NCBI RefSeq assembly: GCF_025024155.1
Contig: NW_026251772.1
Coordinates: 124,001 to 188,000, forward strand
DNA: 64,000 nucleotides
Source of the DNA: Gamsiella multidivaricata
Lineage: Eukaryota; Mortierellomycota; Mortierellomycetes; Mortierellales; Mortierellaceae
Reading direction: 5' to 3'
The notes under the pieces are model-generated. The model made no database searches, was not told the origin of the DNA, and saw nothing but the letters and a program-made list of their open reading frames with translations. Positions 10,633 through 22,300 of the stretch are shown here, one piece after another. Both the position numbers and the translations under genes were made by a program. How positions within the stretch are numbered: the first letter of the stretch is position 1; each line of letters opens with the position of its first letter.

Positions 10633-12010
10633 TTTCACTCTATATGAGGATGAGAGCGTGTGTGTGTTTGTGTGTATTGTATCTGCTATGTATGTTATGC
10701 GTCGAGCTAGAAGTGATTGAAGGGATTCGAATGAGATGAAGTGCGATGAGATGAGATTCAAGGCAGTGGTGAATGCAATATAGGATGAGGAACTTCCTTC
10801 CCTCCCTATCTGGGACATCTAGTATTTATAGGAAAAAAATCAATAGAGAGGTGCGCCCAGACAAGTAAGTCTATGAAGCTGCAACTGAACCTTACACACG
10901 GAAAAAAAGGACCAACGAGAGAGAGCAAAGAGATCTCCCAATATCTGTCCCCTGTTTGGGCCGGGTGCAATTTATTGCATTTTCGATTCCAGAAGCCTAC
11001 CATATATACAATACAAACACTCTCACAATTATACCTTCCAGAACACCAAATGACAAAGGAAAATAAATACAATGAGAAAGAGATTATTACAAAGAAAAGC
11101 ATACATTTTCATTTAAATGTCTAATCGACAACATATACTCGACTCTTGCCAGACTACGCTTGTAGTGTTTTTTTTTGTCCAGGTGGATCGATACAAGCAT
11201 CAGAACGCGGAGGAAATTGTCCATCGCTTCAGTACAAAGAAAAGATACCATCAGCACCGCGCATTTTCTTTCTTTCTGTGATTGCTCCGTGGGAGAGGGA
11301 ACGAAGGAAAGAAAGGGAAACAAACATCAAAGGGGCGATAAAGAAAGCGACGACAATAATCCTTTTACCCTTTTGGCTCCCGTACTTCGTACCACTCCTC
11401 CACTCCCATACCGCCAAAAGAAACTAATTTATCCAAACGAACACCAGCCCACGTTTTGTCGACGCCTCTTCCCCATTCATTCTTCTCTCTAGTAACCCAC
11501 ACAATTGGATTGGGTTTTGCAATTTTTTTTTTATTTCTTGAACCCAATCCCTACCCCCCTGCCACTTTTACAATATGGCTCGAAACTAATTGCAGTATCA
11601 TCTGACCGCAACAACTCATCAAATGCGGATATCCGTACCAGCAATTGGTGTATGCAGTATACAAATACCCTAAGACCATAGAATATGAATATGCGATGCA
11701 AGAGCATAAGTATTTAGTCGTGTAACATTCTGTTTCGATCATTTTTTCGATTGAAAACAGGAACTCAGTTCAAGAATGGGGCTAGCCTGCAATGGCAGCA
11801 AGGTAGCAGAGCAGGCATAGGCAAAAGCACACGTACGCTGAGTGAGCGACACCAAAAAGAAAAAAAAAAGCTTGGAATTGTAAAGGACATCTTTTATTTG
11901 CTTCCGCTCTCGACAGTTCCTCAAGGCAAAGATAATAAACGAAAAGTCCAGCACTCTCAGACTCATCCAAGAACGGGTAGTCGACTATCCTGAGAAAGCA
12001 TTTCTTTTGC
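10633..12010. other. Intergenic: tetraspanin promoter side and 3' flank of eS10
   Basis: About 1.4 kb without a supported gene. The first part should hold the tetraspanin promoter and leader. The rest is A/T-rich with homopolymer tracts (for example 11522-11535 and 11859-11869). Short frames on both strands have no recognisable domain. Confidence 0.4.
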
Positions 12011-13219
12011 TTATTGCTGAGCGGGGCGGCCGCGGCCCAAGCCAGAGCGGAACTCGGGCTTGTAGTCACCTGAGGCACCCTCCTTCTTCTCACCGTCATC
12101 ACGACGACGGTAGTCCTCGCGGTCACCACGGGGGCGGTAAGCACCCTCAGGACGCTCTATTGGATATTCAAGAGAAAAAAACAACGTTGTTAACATCTGG
12201 TCGTCCAGTATAATCTCCATGGAATAAAGACACAAGAGATCTGGCGTCAATCATTTGTATATCTCCCCCTCTGGCAACAATCCCTAGTCGCACTACTGGA
12301 TTTTGGCTGATGGCAGTCCTTAAATTGTAATTGCTGCTCCCGCTTTGTCGAGTATGCATTGCCATAAAAAGATTGATCACCAAATGGTCGTATATCGTTC
12401 TTCAAAGTGTAGTGCGGTAAATGGTTCTTGACTAAATAATCTCTTGCAGCACAGAGGTCTGCGACCTGTCCGGCGCAAGTTTACTGTCGTTTCTCCGTGC
12501 TGGTCTCCTTGTAGTTGAACAATATTATCCTGTTTGACTGCACGCCATATATATGCTGCTCTATTCCCGTGTCGATTGTTGAATCCTGGACATATGGAAA
12601 GACACCAAAGATCAAAGGAAAATCAAGTCAGAGCATTACCAGCGCGACGGGGAGCCGAGGGACGAGCGGTCTTCTTGAAGGTGGCGGGGAAGATCTCGGA
12701 AGGCAAGTGAAGGTACTCGCGCAAGTACTCAATACCGGCATCGGTCAGAGTGTAGTAGTAGTACTGCCACGAGAACTGAGTCTTGACGTACTGCTTGGAG
12801 TCCAAGGACTGGAGAGCCTTGATGACCTGCAGGTTGGGAACATCAATCTCGTCGTGCTTGGGAGCGTTGAAGTCCTTCTTGGCGACCAAGACACCATCTG
12901 TTTTGGTTGATTGTGTCGAATCGCCGTTGTAAAAACAAAAGAACGTGCAGATCCAGAACACAGTTGTCGTTACCGAGTTAAAAGTTGTTTTGATTGAATG
13001 GTTGTATCCGGTGTTGTCGATAGCGTGAGGTGTAAGGAGTCGGTGCAAGGCGTGAGAAACGAGAGATCTGTTAGCAAGCTCGAACGCACCAGAATCAAAA
13101 CTTCATGAAGATTCAGTCCGGCATAGTAACGCCTCCAATCCCAGTGTCTCTTTTCTTTGTTGCGCACCTTTGAAGAGGGCCTCGTAGATAAGCTTGCGGT
13201 TCTGCTTGGGGATAAGCAT
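12011..13219 (-). CDS. RPS10: 40S ribosomal protein eS10
   Basis: Three exons (13168-13219, 12640-12897, 12011-12156) give 151 aa. The protein starts [20 protein letters not shown], continues through the winged-helix core with a Tyr-rich segment ([22 protein letters not shown]), and ends in an Arg/Gly/Asp-rich tail. All of this is standard for eukaryotic S10, at the usual length. The protein sits on the head of the small subunit near the mRNA entry side. Introns of 270 and 483 nt are long for this window. I looked in them for box C/D snoRNA motifs and found no convincing pair. Confidence 0.95.
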
Positions 13220-13851
13220 GCTGTATTATCTGGTGATGCAAAGGTGTGAAAAAGCAACAAAACAATTAGGACAAACAGCCCTCTTTGTACTGATCAGATG
13301 ACGGTGTAGCCATGATGTTGTCGTCTGCATCGCCATGTCTTGCTAATTATTGTTTTGATGCTCTCCGATTCCTGACGAGAGGCGCCAGCATGATGTTGAG
13401 TTCATCCCAGATCTCTGTTCTGAGTCTCGATTGTCTCATGCCCCATCCTGAAGGTCTCTTTAAGCGTGAGTAATACATAGACGTAGGGCCATAGTTTCTA
13501 GATGGATGTCAACCAATGGTGCTTTCTGTCGATACATAGACCGATGGATAATGTCGCTGTTGATCGCATCCAGCATCCGTTGTCCAAGGTGTCCCTTGAT
13601 GCGCAGTCACCGGCCCAGTGCCTTCAAAAGTTCCACTCAAAAATGCGCACCTGTAGAAAAGAGAGCGAGACAAGTGGCCCACAGACAGGCTCCGAATATG
13701 AATCGCATCGCACACAGGCCAATATACCCTTAATTAATGCCACATACCGAGCACTCTAGTATGAGTACCAGCTTCCTTTCAATCGCTGCATCGCTTCACT
13801 GCACCTCTTTTTCCACTCCACAGATCACTTTACACAACAACTTCACACCCA
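13220..13851. promoter_or_regulatory. Shared upstream region of eS10 and NFU1
   Basis: 632 bp lie between two divergent start codons. The stretch before NFU1 (13790-13850) is a pyrimidine/CA-rich leader. No coding feature is supported and the small frames lack conserved features. Confidence 0.45.
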
Positions 13852-14857
13852 ATGTTCCGACTCCTTCCTCTCCGCTCCAGAGCCCTTACCACAGCCATCG
13901 CAGCTTCGACAAGGAGAACGCTTTTGACTGCTGCAGCTGCAGCTCCCAGAAAGACTCTCGGCATCAACTCCGCAGCATGGTCTCTCGCACAGCGTCAACT
14001 CCCCTCCAGGGCTATCAGGGCAAACATGTCAGCCGCTCAGCAAGGTAATCCACATTCTTTTAAAGCACTTTAACCGTCTCGGTCGAATCGAGGAAGCAAC
14101 AGGGAGCGTATCTACACAGCCGGTGTTTCATTTCTTACAGGAGAAACCTTTAGGAACCCATGACTGACAGCTGCCATGGCTTGATAATATATCCACTACC
14201 ATTATACCATTAGTTCGAACTATGTTTATCCAGACCGACATTACACCGAACCAGGATTCTCTCAAATTTATCCCAGGAGTCGCTGTCATGCCCGATGCCT
14301 CGACAGCCGAGTTCCTAGATGCCCGTAACGCCATGGGTTCGCCTCTTGCTAAGAAATTGTTCCAGATCGACGGCGTCCGAGGCGTGTTCTTTGGCCCCGA
14401 TTTTGTAACTATCACAAAGGACCAGGATGCGATTTGGCAATTGATGAAGCCCGACATCTATTCGGCGATCATGGACTTCTTTGCTTCGGGTCAGCCCATT
14501 ATCTCCGAAGGCGCCGATGGCGAGAATGCAGCGCACAACGACACTATGATTCATGAGGATGACAGCGAGACCGTCCAGATGATCAAGGAGTTACTCGATA
14601 CCCGCATCCGCCCATCGATCCAGGACGACGGTGGAGATATCGAGTACCGTGGGTTCGAGGATGGTATCGTCAAGCTGAAGCTTAAGGGCGCTTGCCGAAC
14701 CTGCGACAGCTCCACAGTGACTCTGAAGAACGGTATCGAGAACATGTTGATGCACTATGTTCCTGAGGTTACGGCTGTGGAGCAGGTTTTTGACGCCGAA
14801 GAGGAGGTTGCCCAGCTCGAGTTTGAGAAGCTGGAGAGACGCCTTATGAATCAGTAA
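13852..14857 (+). CDS. NFU1: Mitochondrial Fe-S scaffold/carrier protein NFU1
   Basis: Two exons (13852-14044, 14214-14857) give 278 aa. The first about 60 residues are Arg/Ala/Ser-rich without acidic residues, a typical mitochondrial presequence. An N-terminal NFU domain follows from about residue 67 ([18 protein letters not shown]), then the NifU C-terminal domain with the cluster-binding CxxC at Cys225 and Cys228 ([20 protein letters not shown]). NFU1 passes 4Fe-4S clusters to targets such as lipoate synthase and complex II. An earlier acceptor in the intron (near 14150) would shift into a stop, which supports the acceptor chosen. The gene is convergent with UBE2W. Confidence 0.95.
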
Positions 14858-15164
14858 AATGTTATTTCCTTCGGCATTGTACTTCTTTGCCTTTTACTAT
14901 ATTTGCCCTTCCACCTCTCATTGTATTGTACCCGCATATGCATGCATTAAAATCGCATTGATTACAAAAAACACCCTTTTTTGCTGCGCCTTGGTTTTTA
15001 CACCTGATGCACATACACCCCTCTTTTTATTGGCATTTTGCTTTGTGTTCCTGATCTACGCATAAGTTCCTTGTTCGATGTTTTGATTGAAGGATTCTTT
15101 GCCCATGTTCAGGAATGGCTTGCTTGGGCATAATCCGCCGCAGCTGATTATCCCACGTATGCCC
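14858..15164. other. Convergent 3' spacer between NFU1 and UBE2W
   Basis: 307 bp shared by two 3' ends. It is T-rich after NFU1. No gene was seen. Confidence 0.5.
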
Positions 15165-16375
15165 TCAAACAGTGTCATCTATGCGATAGTGTGGAGAAGA
15201 CACGTAAGAAATGGGCATGCATCACTGGTTGATGAATACAAGACCACCGACAATAACAATATATCATACCGTGGAATGCCCATGCAGTGTGCTTGGGATT
15301 TGCCCTGGCGGTTTTGACGTATGTGGCATTGTCTGGGGGCCGCTCCTTGCTAGTACAACTGGACAACATGGACTGGAGAGACAGACATATGGATGCTACT
15401 GTCTGTACGGGGCTCCAATGGTTGTACAGAACGTCCAGACAGATGTGGCCATTGCTGTAGATCTATCAAAATAAACAAGCGCAAATCAGCCCACCATTTA
15501 ACTGATTTGTATAGAGAGAACGCAGTGCCAATAAAATGCCTGGCGAGTCCCATATACTTGTCCGAAATGCTCTTACATGTGGGTGAATGGGCACATTATC
15601 GCCGACAAAGAGTACCTGAGGAGATTCTAGAGGGTAGTTCGGCCCAAAGTTGAACTGGAATCACAAGAGAACAAGAGGATGAAGCACAAAGTCAAATATG
15701 GTTCTGCTTCCTTCCTCTAACACTGATGCACATAATGAAATCATTCAGCAGACTCTTCTTCGCGCCCCGAACATAATGGCGCAGCCTGCTCTGAAGCTCC
15801 TTTTGCGGCAGGACATAATCACTCACCTCAAGCTGGAACTTCTCTCCCTGGGATAGAAGGAGTATGGGTTACATGTGATCCATAGCGCAAGCAAAGGGGA
15901 ATAGTTGAATGGGTCAATGGTAATGCGCGAAAGTGAATGCGCGGCGTATTTAGGTCGTGAAGTGCAGCATGATAGGCAAAAGTGGTAGTGTGAACAGTGA
16001 CAAGGTACCTCGTAAAGGGTTCCTGGAGCCCCTGCAAGACCCAATTTCCAACTAGGCGAGTTTGAATATGATATAGACAAAGAGAGCAAGTGAGTCCAAC
16101 AACCGAGCGGTGCAGCAGATTGTAGGGGCAAGTGCGATTTCATACTGTGAGGAAGACATACACCTTGAAGTCGTTTGCGTCAATGATATCGACTCCTGCT
16201 GGTGGGTTCATCGCCAGGTCTAATCAAAAGAGAGGAACAAGGCGGCATGCGAGTTGAGTTGGATGTACATGAGGTACGCGCTGCAGTAAAGATAGTAAAC
16301 GAGAGAAGTGGGAGCGGTGTTAAGCTTACCTTTGAGCTCCTTTGCAAGACGACGGGCAAACATCGGTTTTGCCAT
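15165..16375 (-). CDS. UBE2W: Ubiquitin-conjugating enzyme E2, UBE2W type
   Basis: Seven exons: 16330-16375, 16162-16219, 16009-16051, 15827-15847, 15577-15654, 15270-15462 and 15165-15178, giving 150 aa, the size of animal UBE2W. Recognisable parts are the N-terminal helix (FARRLAKELKDL), WKLGLAGAPGTLYEGEKFQL, NYPLESPQVLFVG, then HPHIYSNGHICLDVL with the catalytic Cys. The motif HPH replaces the HPN of most E2s, which is a UBE2W trait. The tail ends AWAFHDDTV, as expected for UBE2W. In animals this enzyme attaches ubiquitin to protein N-termini. Exons of 21 and 14 nt explain why no long frame is visible. The phases all agree. Confidence 0.93.
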
Positions 16376-17061
16376 GTTGTGTACGCTATGTTATGTTGTT
16401 TTGAGAGCCTTTTTGTTGATCTGTCGAGTATGTCCCGAGTTGAAGGAAGGAAGGAAGGAGGGAATGAGCTAGCCTGGTGGAGAGAAGGGATGCGAAGGTG
16501 GAGAAAGTCGATTGGATCGAATGGATAAGTCAAGACAAGGGTGCTTCTCATTGCAGGCGTGTGACTTGCTTCTTTTTCATCTCTCTTCGCCCACACAGGC
16601 TGAGCATGTCAAGGCCCTCGGTTGGATCGCCGCGAGAACGATCGATCTTCACCTTCATGATACTGATATTCATAAGGACAATAGCTGTACTACTGATCGA
16701 CAACAAATCCTCCTGCAAGACAAAATATGATCGAACAATATCGCCGAGGCATCTGACCCCACACCGATCTGCAGACTCGATCTCCAGCTCGGCTGCTTTT
16801 TCATGCAGTACCGATAGACCGCCGAAAAAAATGTGCCTTGAAGGAAAGTTTTGAAAGGGGTCCAGCCAGGACTACTTGGGGAATAAATTTTTGGTTGTCC
16901 TCTTCTTTATTCTTGCCTTTTTATTTTTGTGCATCCAACCGTCTCATTCATCCCAAAAACCTTGGTTCAAAAATAAACTAGAAACCAGGAACTAACTCTA
17001 GAAAGCAGCTTGTTCACAACAGTCGGCGACCGTGGAACACAGCCATTCAAGATTACGCGCA
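16376..17061. promoter_or_regulatory. Shared upstream region of UBE2W and the ERT1-type gene
   Basis: 686 bp lie between divergent start codons. A T-rich stretch at 16886-16930 precedes the ERT1-type leader. No coding region was recognised. Confidence 0.4.
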
Positions 17062-19236
17062 ATGAATCAATCATCAGAGGCCAATGGCGAAGGCAGTAGC
17101 AGCAACAGGAACGCTGCAAACGGCAATCATGGCAAGGAGAGCTCTAACGACAAGGACAGCAACAACGATGCTTCTCAGGAAAACACAGGAAAGACACAGC
17201 AGCAATTGGACGAAGAGGCCGCTGCCGAGGCAAAGAAGAAGAGGGCTGGCCCTAAGAGAAGAAAAGTGACTCACGGTAATTTTCATATTTGGCAATTCGA
17301 CGCTGTGCTCACCGGTCTTTATCATTTTACTTCATGGCATAAATGGGATACTGGCGCACTTTTCACAGACCAGGACTTAAACCTGAAACGCGAGACATAT
17401 CGGTCTTTATTCGATACCATGCTCCATTGGACCATACATGCTGCCCTAACACCACAGAATTTTATTTTCTTTCTGAATTGATAGCGTGTGTCTACTGCCG
17501 GCGATCCCACATGACCTGCGACGATGGTAACGAAGCAAGGGGGGTTTTTTTTGTCTTATCTGAGAGATACCGTATCAAGAAAAAGGTCTGGATTGCCATT
17601 GATGCGTATTCAATTGCCGAACCAAATAGGTCGGCCATGTCAGCGTTGTATTAAGCGAAACATTGGACATATGTGCCATGATGAACCGAAACCCTCGGTC
17701 GCTGGGTCAGCAACGGCTCAGCAATCCACCAGCGCCAGTTCTAGCAATGCAGGGACCCCAGCACCTACGGGCGGAACATCTCGATCTCCAGAAGGTATAT
17801 CCCACGTCGTACTTATCTCTTTTGGATTGGCGGCGGCATAATGTATTTCAAAAGGATTGGACGCTAATATATGCTCCCTTTGTTTTATTCATTTATTTAT
17901 TTGGACCGCAACCACATGGGAACATCAGCACGAAGGACCTCGCAGCAGGCACAAGGAGGGCAGCAATTCAACCAGCAGCATCAACTTACCCAGGGATTAC
18001 AGCAGCAGCAGCAGCAGCAGCAGCAGTTGCAGAACAGCAATCTCAACAACATGCAACTTTACGGATTCAACAACCAACTTGCAGCGCTTCCTGTAACACC
18101 CTTGACGTTCGCCAGTGAGCACATGGGAAACGAGTTCACTGTTATCAGGTATGTTGTGTCATTGGCAGCTCTACTACATGGAAAGACTTTATGTATGAAA
18201 ACTGAACGTTGCTGACCATATCCCCTTTCAATCCTGACAGCGACTTCTTAAGGAGCTTGGGAGGTGACAACCAGAATATCATCCAAGATGCGGGGATCCC
18301 TGTCAACACCACAGAAAAGTTCTTCTTGACGGCTGCTGACCCCAGCGATGGAACGAATGAGGACCGTCTAACTCAAGTGATTAATGCAAAGTTCGAAGCT
18401 GGATTCTTGAAGCCATACAACTACGTCAATGGATACACGCGCCTACAGATATACATGGATAGCAAGTAAGCAACGTTTTGATTGCAGAGTTCTGTCAGCA
18501 TGGTTTTTGCCAACGACTGCTGACAATCGACATATTTCTGTCTTCGTGTTTTTTCTTTTACAGTATGTCCAATATCAGCCGACAGAGGATATTAAACGTC
18601 ATGGGGACATTTCGACCAGCATTTCGAACGGTTGCTCAGACTTTGACAGATATTGATCTGGTGCTGGTTGAAGAGGCGTTCGAGCGGCTATTGCTTGTAA
18701 GTGCTTGTCCAATTGTACGCTTGATCCTGACTCCAACAAAGCGTTTACCGCAGCAACTGACCCGTAGGCCGTTGTATTTGTAGGACTACGATCGAGTTTT
18801 CAGTTCCATGGGCATCCCAGCATGTCTCTGGAGACGTACAGGAGAGATCTATAAAGGAAACAAGGAATTTGCGTCACTTGTGAACGTGCCGCTCGAGATG
18901 CTTCGTGAAGGACGCCTGTGTATATATGAATTGATGGCTGAAGAATCCGCTGTCAACTATTGGGAGGTAACACGCAAACTTTGTTCTCCATATCTAGACG
19001 TAACTAATGCGGCCACTAACGTCTCGTAATACATTTTGCTTTTATGTTACTAGAAATACGGGAACATCGCATTCGATGCGGGACAGAAGGCGGTCTTGAC
19101 ATCTTGTTTACTTAAAAATCCGGATCCTGAGAGCCAAAATGTCATTTCATGCTGCTTCTCATTTACGATCAGAAGAGACAAGTACAATATCCCGACGGTC
19201 ATCGTAGGCAACTTCTTGCCAGTGTCTCTGGGATAG
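17062..19236 (+). CDS. ERT1: Zn2Cys6 transcription factor with PAS domain, ERT1/AcuK type
   Basis: Eight exons: 17062-17275, 17485-17526, 17630-17794, 17929-18148, 18241-18465, 18564-18696, 18784-18966 and 19054-19236, giving 454 aa. A basic nuclear-localisation stretch (KKKRAGPKRRKVTH) leads into the binuclear zinc cluster with Cys at 73, 76, 83, 89, 92 and 101 (C-x2-C-x6-C-x5-C-x2-C-x8-C). A Gln-rich linker coded by a CAG run at 18001-18027 follows. A PAS-like domain occupies about residues 320-440 (YDRVFSSMGIPACLWRRTGE). This architecture is that of the ERT1/AcuK/GSM1 family, which switches on gluconeogenic and respiratory genes on non-fermentable carbon. The cluster is split over two exons by a 103-nt intron. 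Confidence 0.9.
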
Positions 19237-19373
19237 CATGGAACGCAACGACAAATTAATAGCAGCTTAGTATGCAGTGCAGCCCCTTGTCTGAAAACGT
19301 ATGCTCGTTAACAGCCAAATACAGAGCTTGTATCCTCTATCTTTATTGGATGTGTAATATGGCAGCAGATCGG
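19237..19373. other. Convergent 3' spacer between the ERT1-type gene and LTN1
   Basis: Only 137 bp separate two convergent stop codons, so the 3' UTRs probably overlap. Confidence 0.5.
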
Positions 19374-22300
19374 TCACCACAATGTTCTGCACAGCGGACA
19401 ACTCGAAGAGTTTGATGTCCTAAACCACTTGTACAGACATGATGCATGGAATCGGTGCTTGCACGTCTTGCACGTCTTGTTGGGCAGCGACCGATCCTGC
19501 AGCGACACAATTGAGTAACAGATCGTGCAGTCCTCCACGCCCTCAAAGTGCAATCCAACGTTCCTTCTGAACAATGACAAGGCATCGATCAACGAGCCGT
19601 TCTGTGCAGCAATAACGCCTGCCACTGCCAACAACCACGCCCTCCATCGCGCCTCCTTCACGCCCACACGTTGTAAACCCTCGACTTCGACCTGGCGCAG
19701 GGGAAAATTAGCCGGTAGTCGAATCACAATCTCCATCGTCGCCTCGTCAATCTGGAACGATGCCGTCACCTCGGACGTAGCCTTTGAGGTCTTGATCTGG
19801 AGCTCGTTCAAATCGTCCGACACGCCTGATAACGCTGCCGCTGCTGCTGCTTGGCCTCCCTGCTTTGATGCCTGCTGAGCCTTGACGAGCGAGTTCAGTT
19901 CCCGAGTGATCAATAATGGTGAAAAGTACTTTTCGGTCAACGACTCGACTGCGATGCTCAATTGTCGAAGCTTGCACTCGGTCCACCAAATGCGGACCAA
20001 ACTAGGCGCGTTTGCCAAGCAGGTGTAATAGAGATGTCCTGCCAGCAGAGGGAAACCAATCTCGGGGGAGGATAGATCAAAGCCGGCAACCTGGTACTCC
20101 GTAATATCCCAGCGACTTATATCAAATGGCTCGGCAGACTTGGCCTCATTCGAAGACAAAGAGACGTTCTGGTTACTGGAGGAACTTGAATCACCCACTA
20201 ATGACGAAGCAGAATGAATGCCAAGAAGGTGGAACAGATAGGGCAGGAGCTCATTCATGGTTGAAGATGTCCTTAGCTGCTCAACCAGGAGCGACTTGAC
20301 CGTATATGTCTATGATGAAGGAATAAAATAAAAAGGCAAGAAGGCATTAGTAGCCACACAACTATATCAACAAGAAAACCAATGACAATCAAGTGTTTCC
20401 GGATACCCACAGTGTTCTCAAAGATGATAAAGGCAAGCTTCCATGCCAAGAGATATCCAAGCACAGTGTGCGAGATCATCTTTTCAGACTTGGCCGCAAC
20501 TCCTGCGCCGACACCATACTCCTCATCCTCCTCGTCATGATTCTGGCCAGTGAAGAGAAGCGAGAACTCCTTCTTCAAATCCGTATCATCGTCCGCATCC
20601 ACATTGACATCCATGGCCGGGAATCCCTTCGGAGGGTTAGAGATGATGTTCCAGAGTGAAGCTGGGAACTTGGGTTCTGTCATCTTGTCCTCTGAGCCAG
20701 AGCTCTGGTAGTCGCTGGATCCCTCTCCTTCTGTCAGATCCATGGTCAGGTTAGTTGGGGCTTTAATCTCCATTTGAATAGACAGCGCCTGGACTTGTTC
20801 GATCAGCATGGTCTGCAACTGCTTGTAGGCTAGCATCTGCAGAGCTGTCAAGGGCTCTATCAACAAGCGACATTGTTCCGTAACAGATCCGTGAGACAGA
20901 ACAAGAGTGTCCGGAGCGTGTTCACATACTCGCGACAGAGCTTCCAAGTACCGGCGAATAGGGCGGTCCATTCTCAGCGAGACCGCCTCAGGCTTTGACT
21001 CCTCACGCCCGATGAGACGCATAGTCGAAACCAAGATCCCTTCGCTGTGCTCCTCCCATGCATTCAGGATATCGTCTTCCTCCTGTGCGAGCTCAATGAG
21101 GCTCGCTGCCAAGCGACTAGTCCTCTCTAGCACAAGTGTAATGAACGGGCTCGATTCCGCTTCTCCAAGTCCAGTATATGCCGAATAAATGTATCCGAAC
21201 ATCATTTCCCAATGAGCTCCTGGAAGCTCCTGCACTTGATAGGCGAGGGAACCCATCAGCTTGAAAATCAGCGAATGTATGAGAAGTTCGTCCTGGTTGT
21301 CGAAACTCCGCAAGGCATCTGCATCCGAAATCCACTTGCGAATTGACTGAAGCAGGTTCATAGCTCGAAGCTGAGGCAGGTTAATATCCGATTCGCCCTC
21401 GTTTGAAGATCCCAATGCAGCGGCCAGAAGTGTTAAACGGCGTGCTGTCTCCGCATGCTGAATTGACACTTCGCTCGGCTTTGTGGGTGCGGTGACCCAA
21501 TGGTTGAGCAGATTCGTAAATTCGCTGGTATTCTCAAGCCTTTTTCGCAGCGCTCTCACTAGGCCAGTGCAAACGGACAACGGAACTAGTACATAGAGAA
21601 AGGGCGCCACAAAACGTTAACATCCGGGATATTACCAAGTAAACAAAATATCGGCGGACAATGCAACACTTGGTACTTACTACTTTCGCTCTTCAGTATC
21701 TGGCACCATCCCCTGGCATTAGTAGGAGAAATATCTGTTGAATCAGACTGCGCCAGTGCCTGTACAACGTCTGCCAGGATACGCTCGTGGTATCCATCTT
21801 GTTCGTTAATGGCCTCCAGCGCAAAACATACGGCACTGCATCCAGAATCCCCCTCGTCATCGTCATCATCGTCAGGCTTGGAGGCGCTTCGGGCGTTATT
21901 GGTCAAAGCCTCAACAATCTGTGCCTCCCAACTTTCCTCCAATGCCAGTGTAATCCAGCTTGTAACCATCGCCCCTAGCTCGCGCAGCAGCGTCCTGAAA
22001 ACAACAGCATTCGCGTCCGCGTGAAGATTGGGCGAGTAAAAGATACCGGCATCTGAGGATGGTCTCTGGAATGCATCAAGACATCCTTGCCTGACCTTCA
22101 ACAACTCGGATAAAATCCAGGTCATCTTTTCAGGATAGGACAAAAAGAGAGAAACATTGACATCCTCCTTCTTCAAAATCTCCAATGTGAATAGCGCTAG
22201 TCGACCGTAAGCCGAAAGCCCAAAGCTATCATACCGCGCGGTAGAAGAAGATTCCTTCACATTCATGGCCCTCGAGGGCTTCTCTGCATAAAACGCCTCG

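Noticed and set aside
12157..12639. Possible snoRNA host intron in the eS10 gene
   Set aside because: No box C (RUGAUGA) plus box D (CUGA) pair with flanking complementarity was found on the transcribed strand.
14045..14159. Shorter NFU1 intron using the acceptor TTACAG near 14150
   Set aside because: It would lead into an in-frame TGA after a few codons; the acceptor at 14212-14213 restores the conserved frame.
20401..20410. Donor GTATCC at the end of LTN1 exon 8
   Set aside because: It would put the last exon out of frame; the GTGGGT donor four bases earlier keeps the conserved frame.
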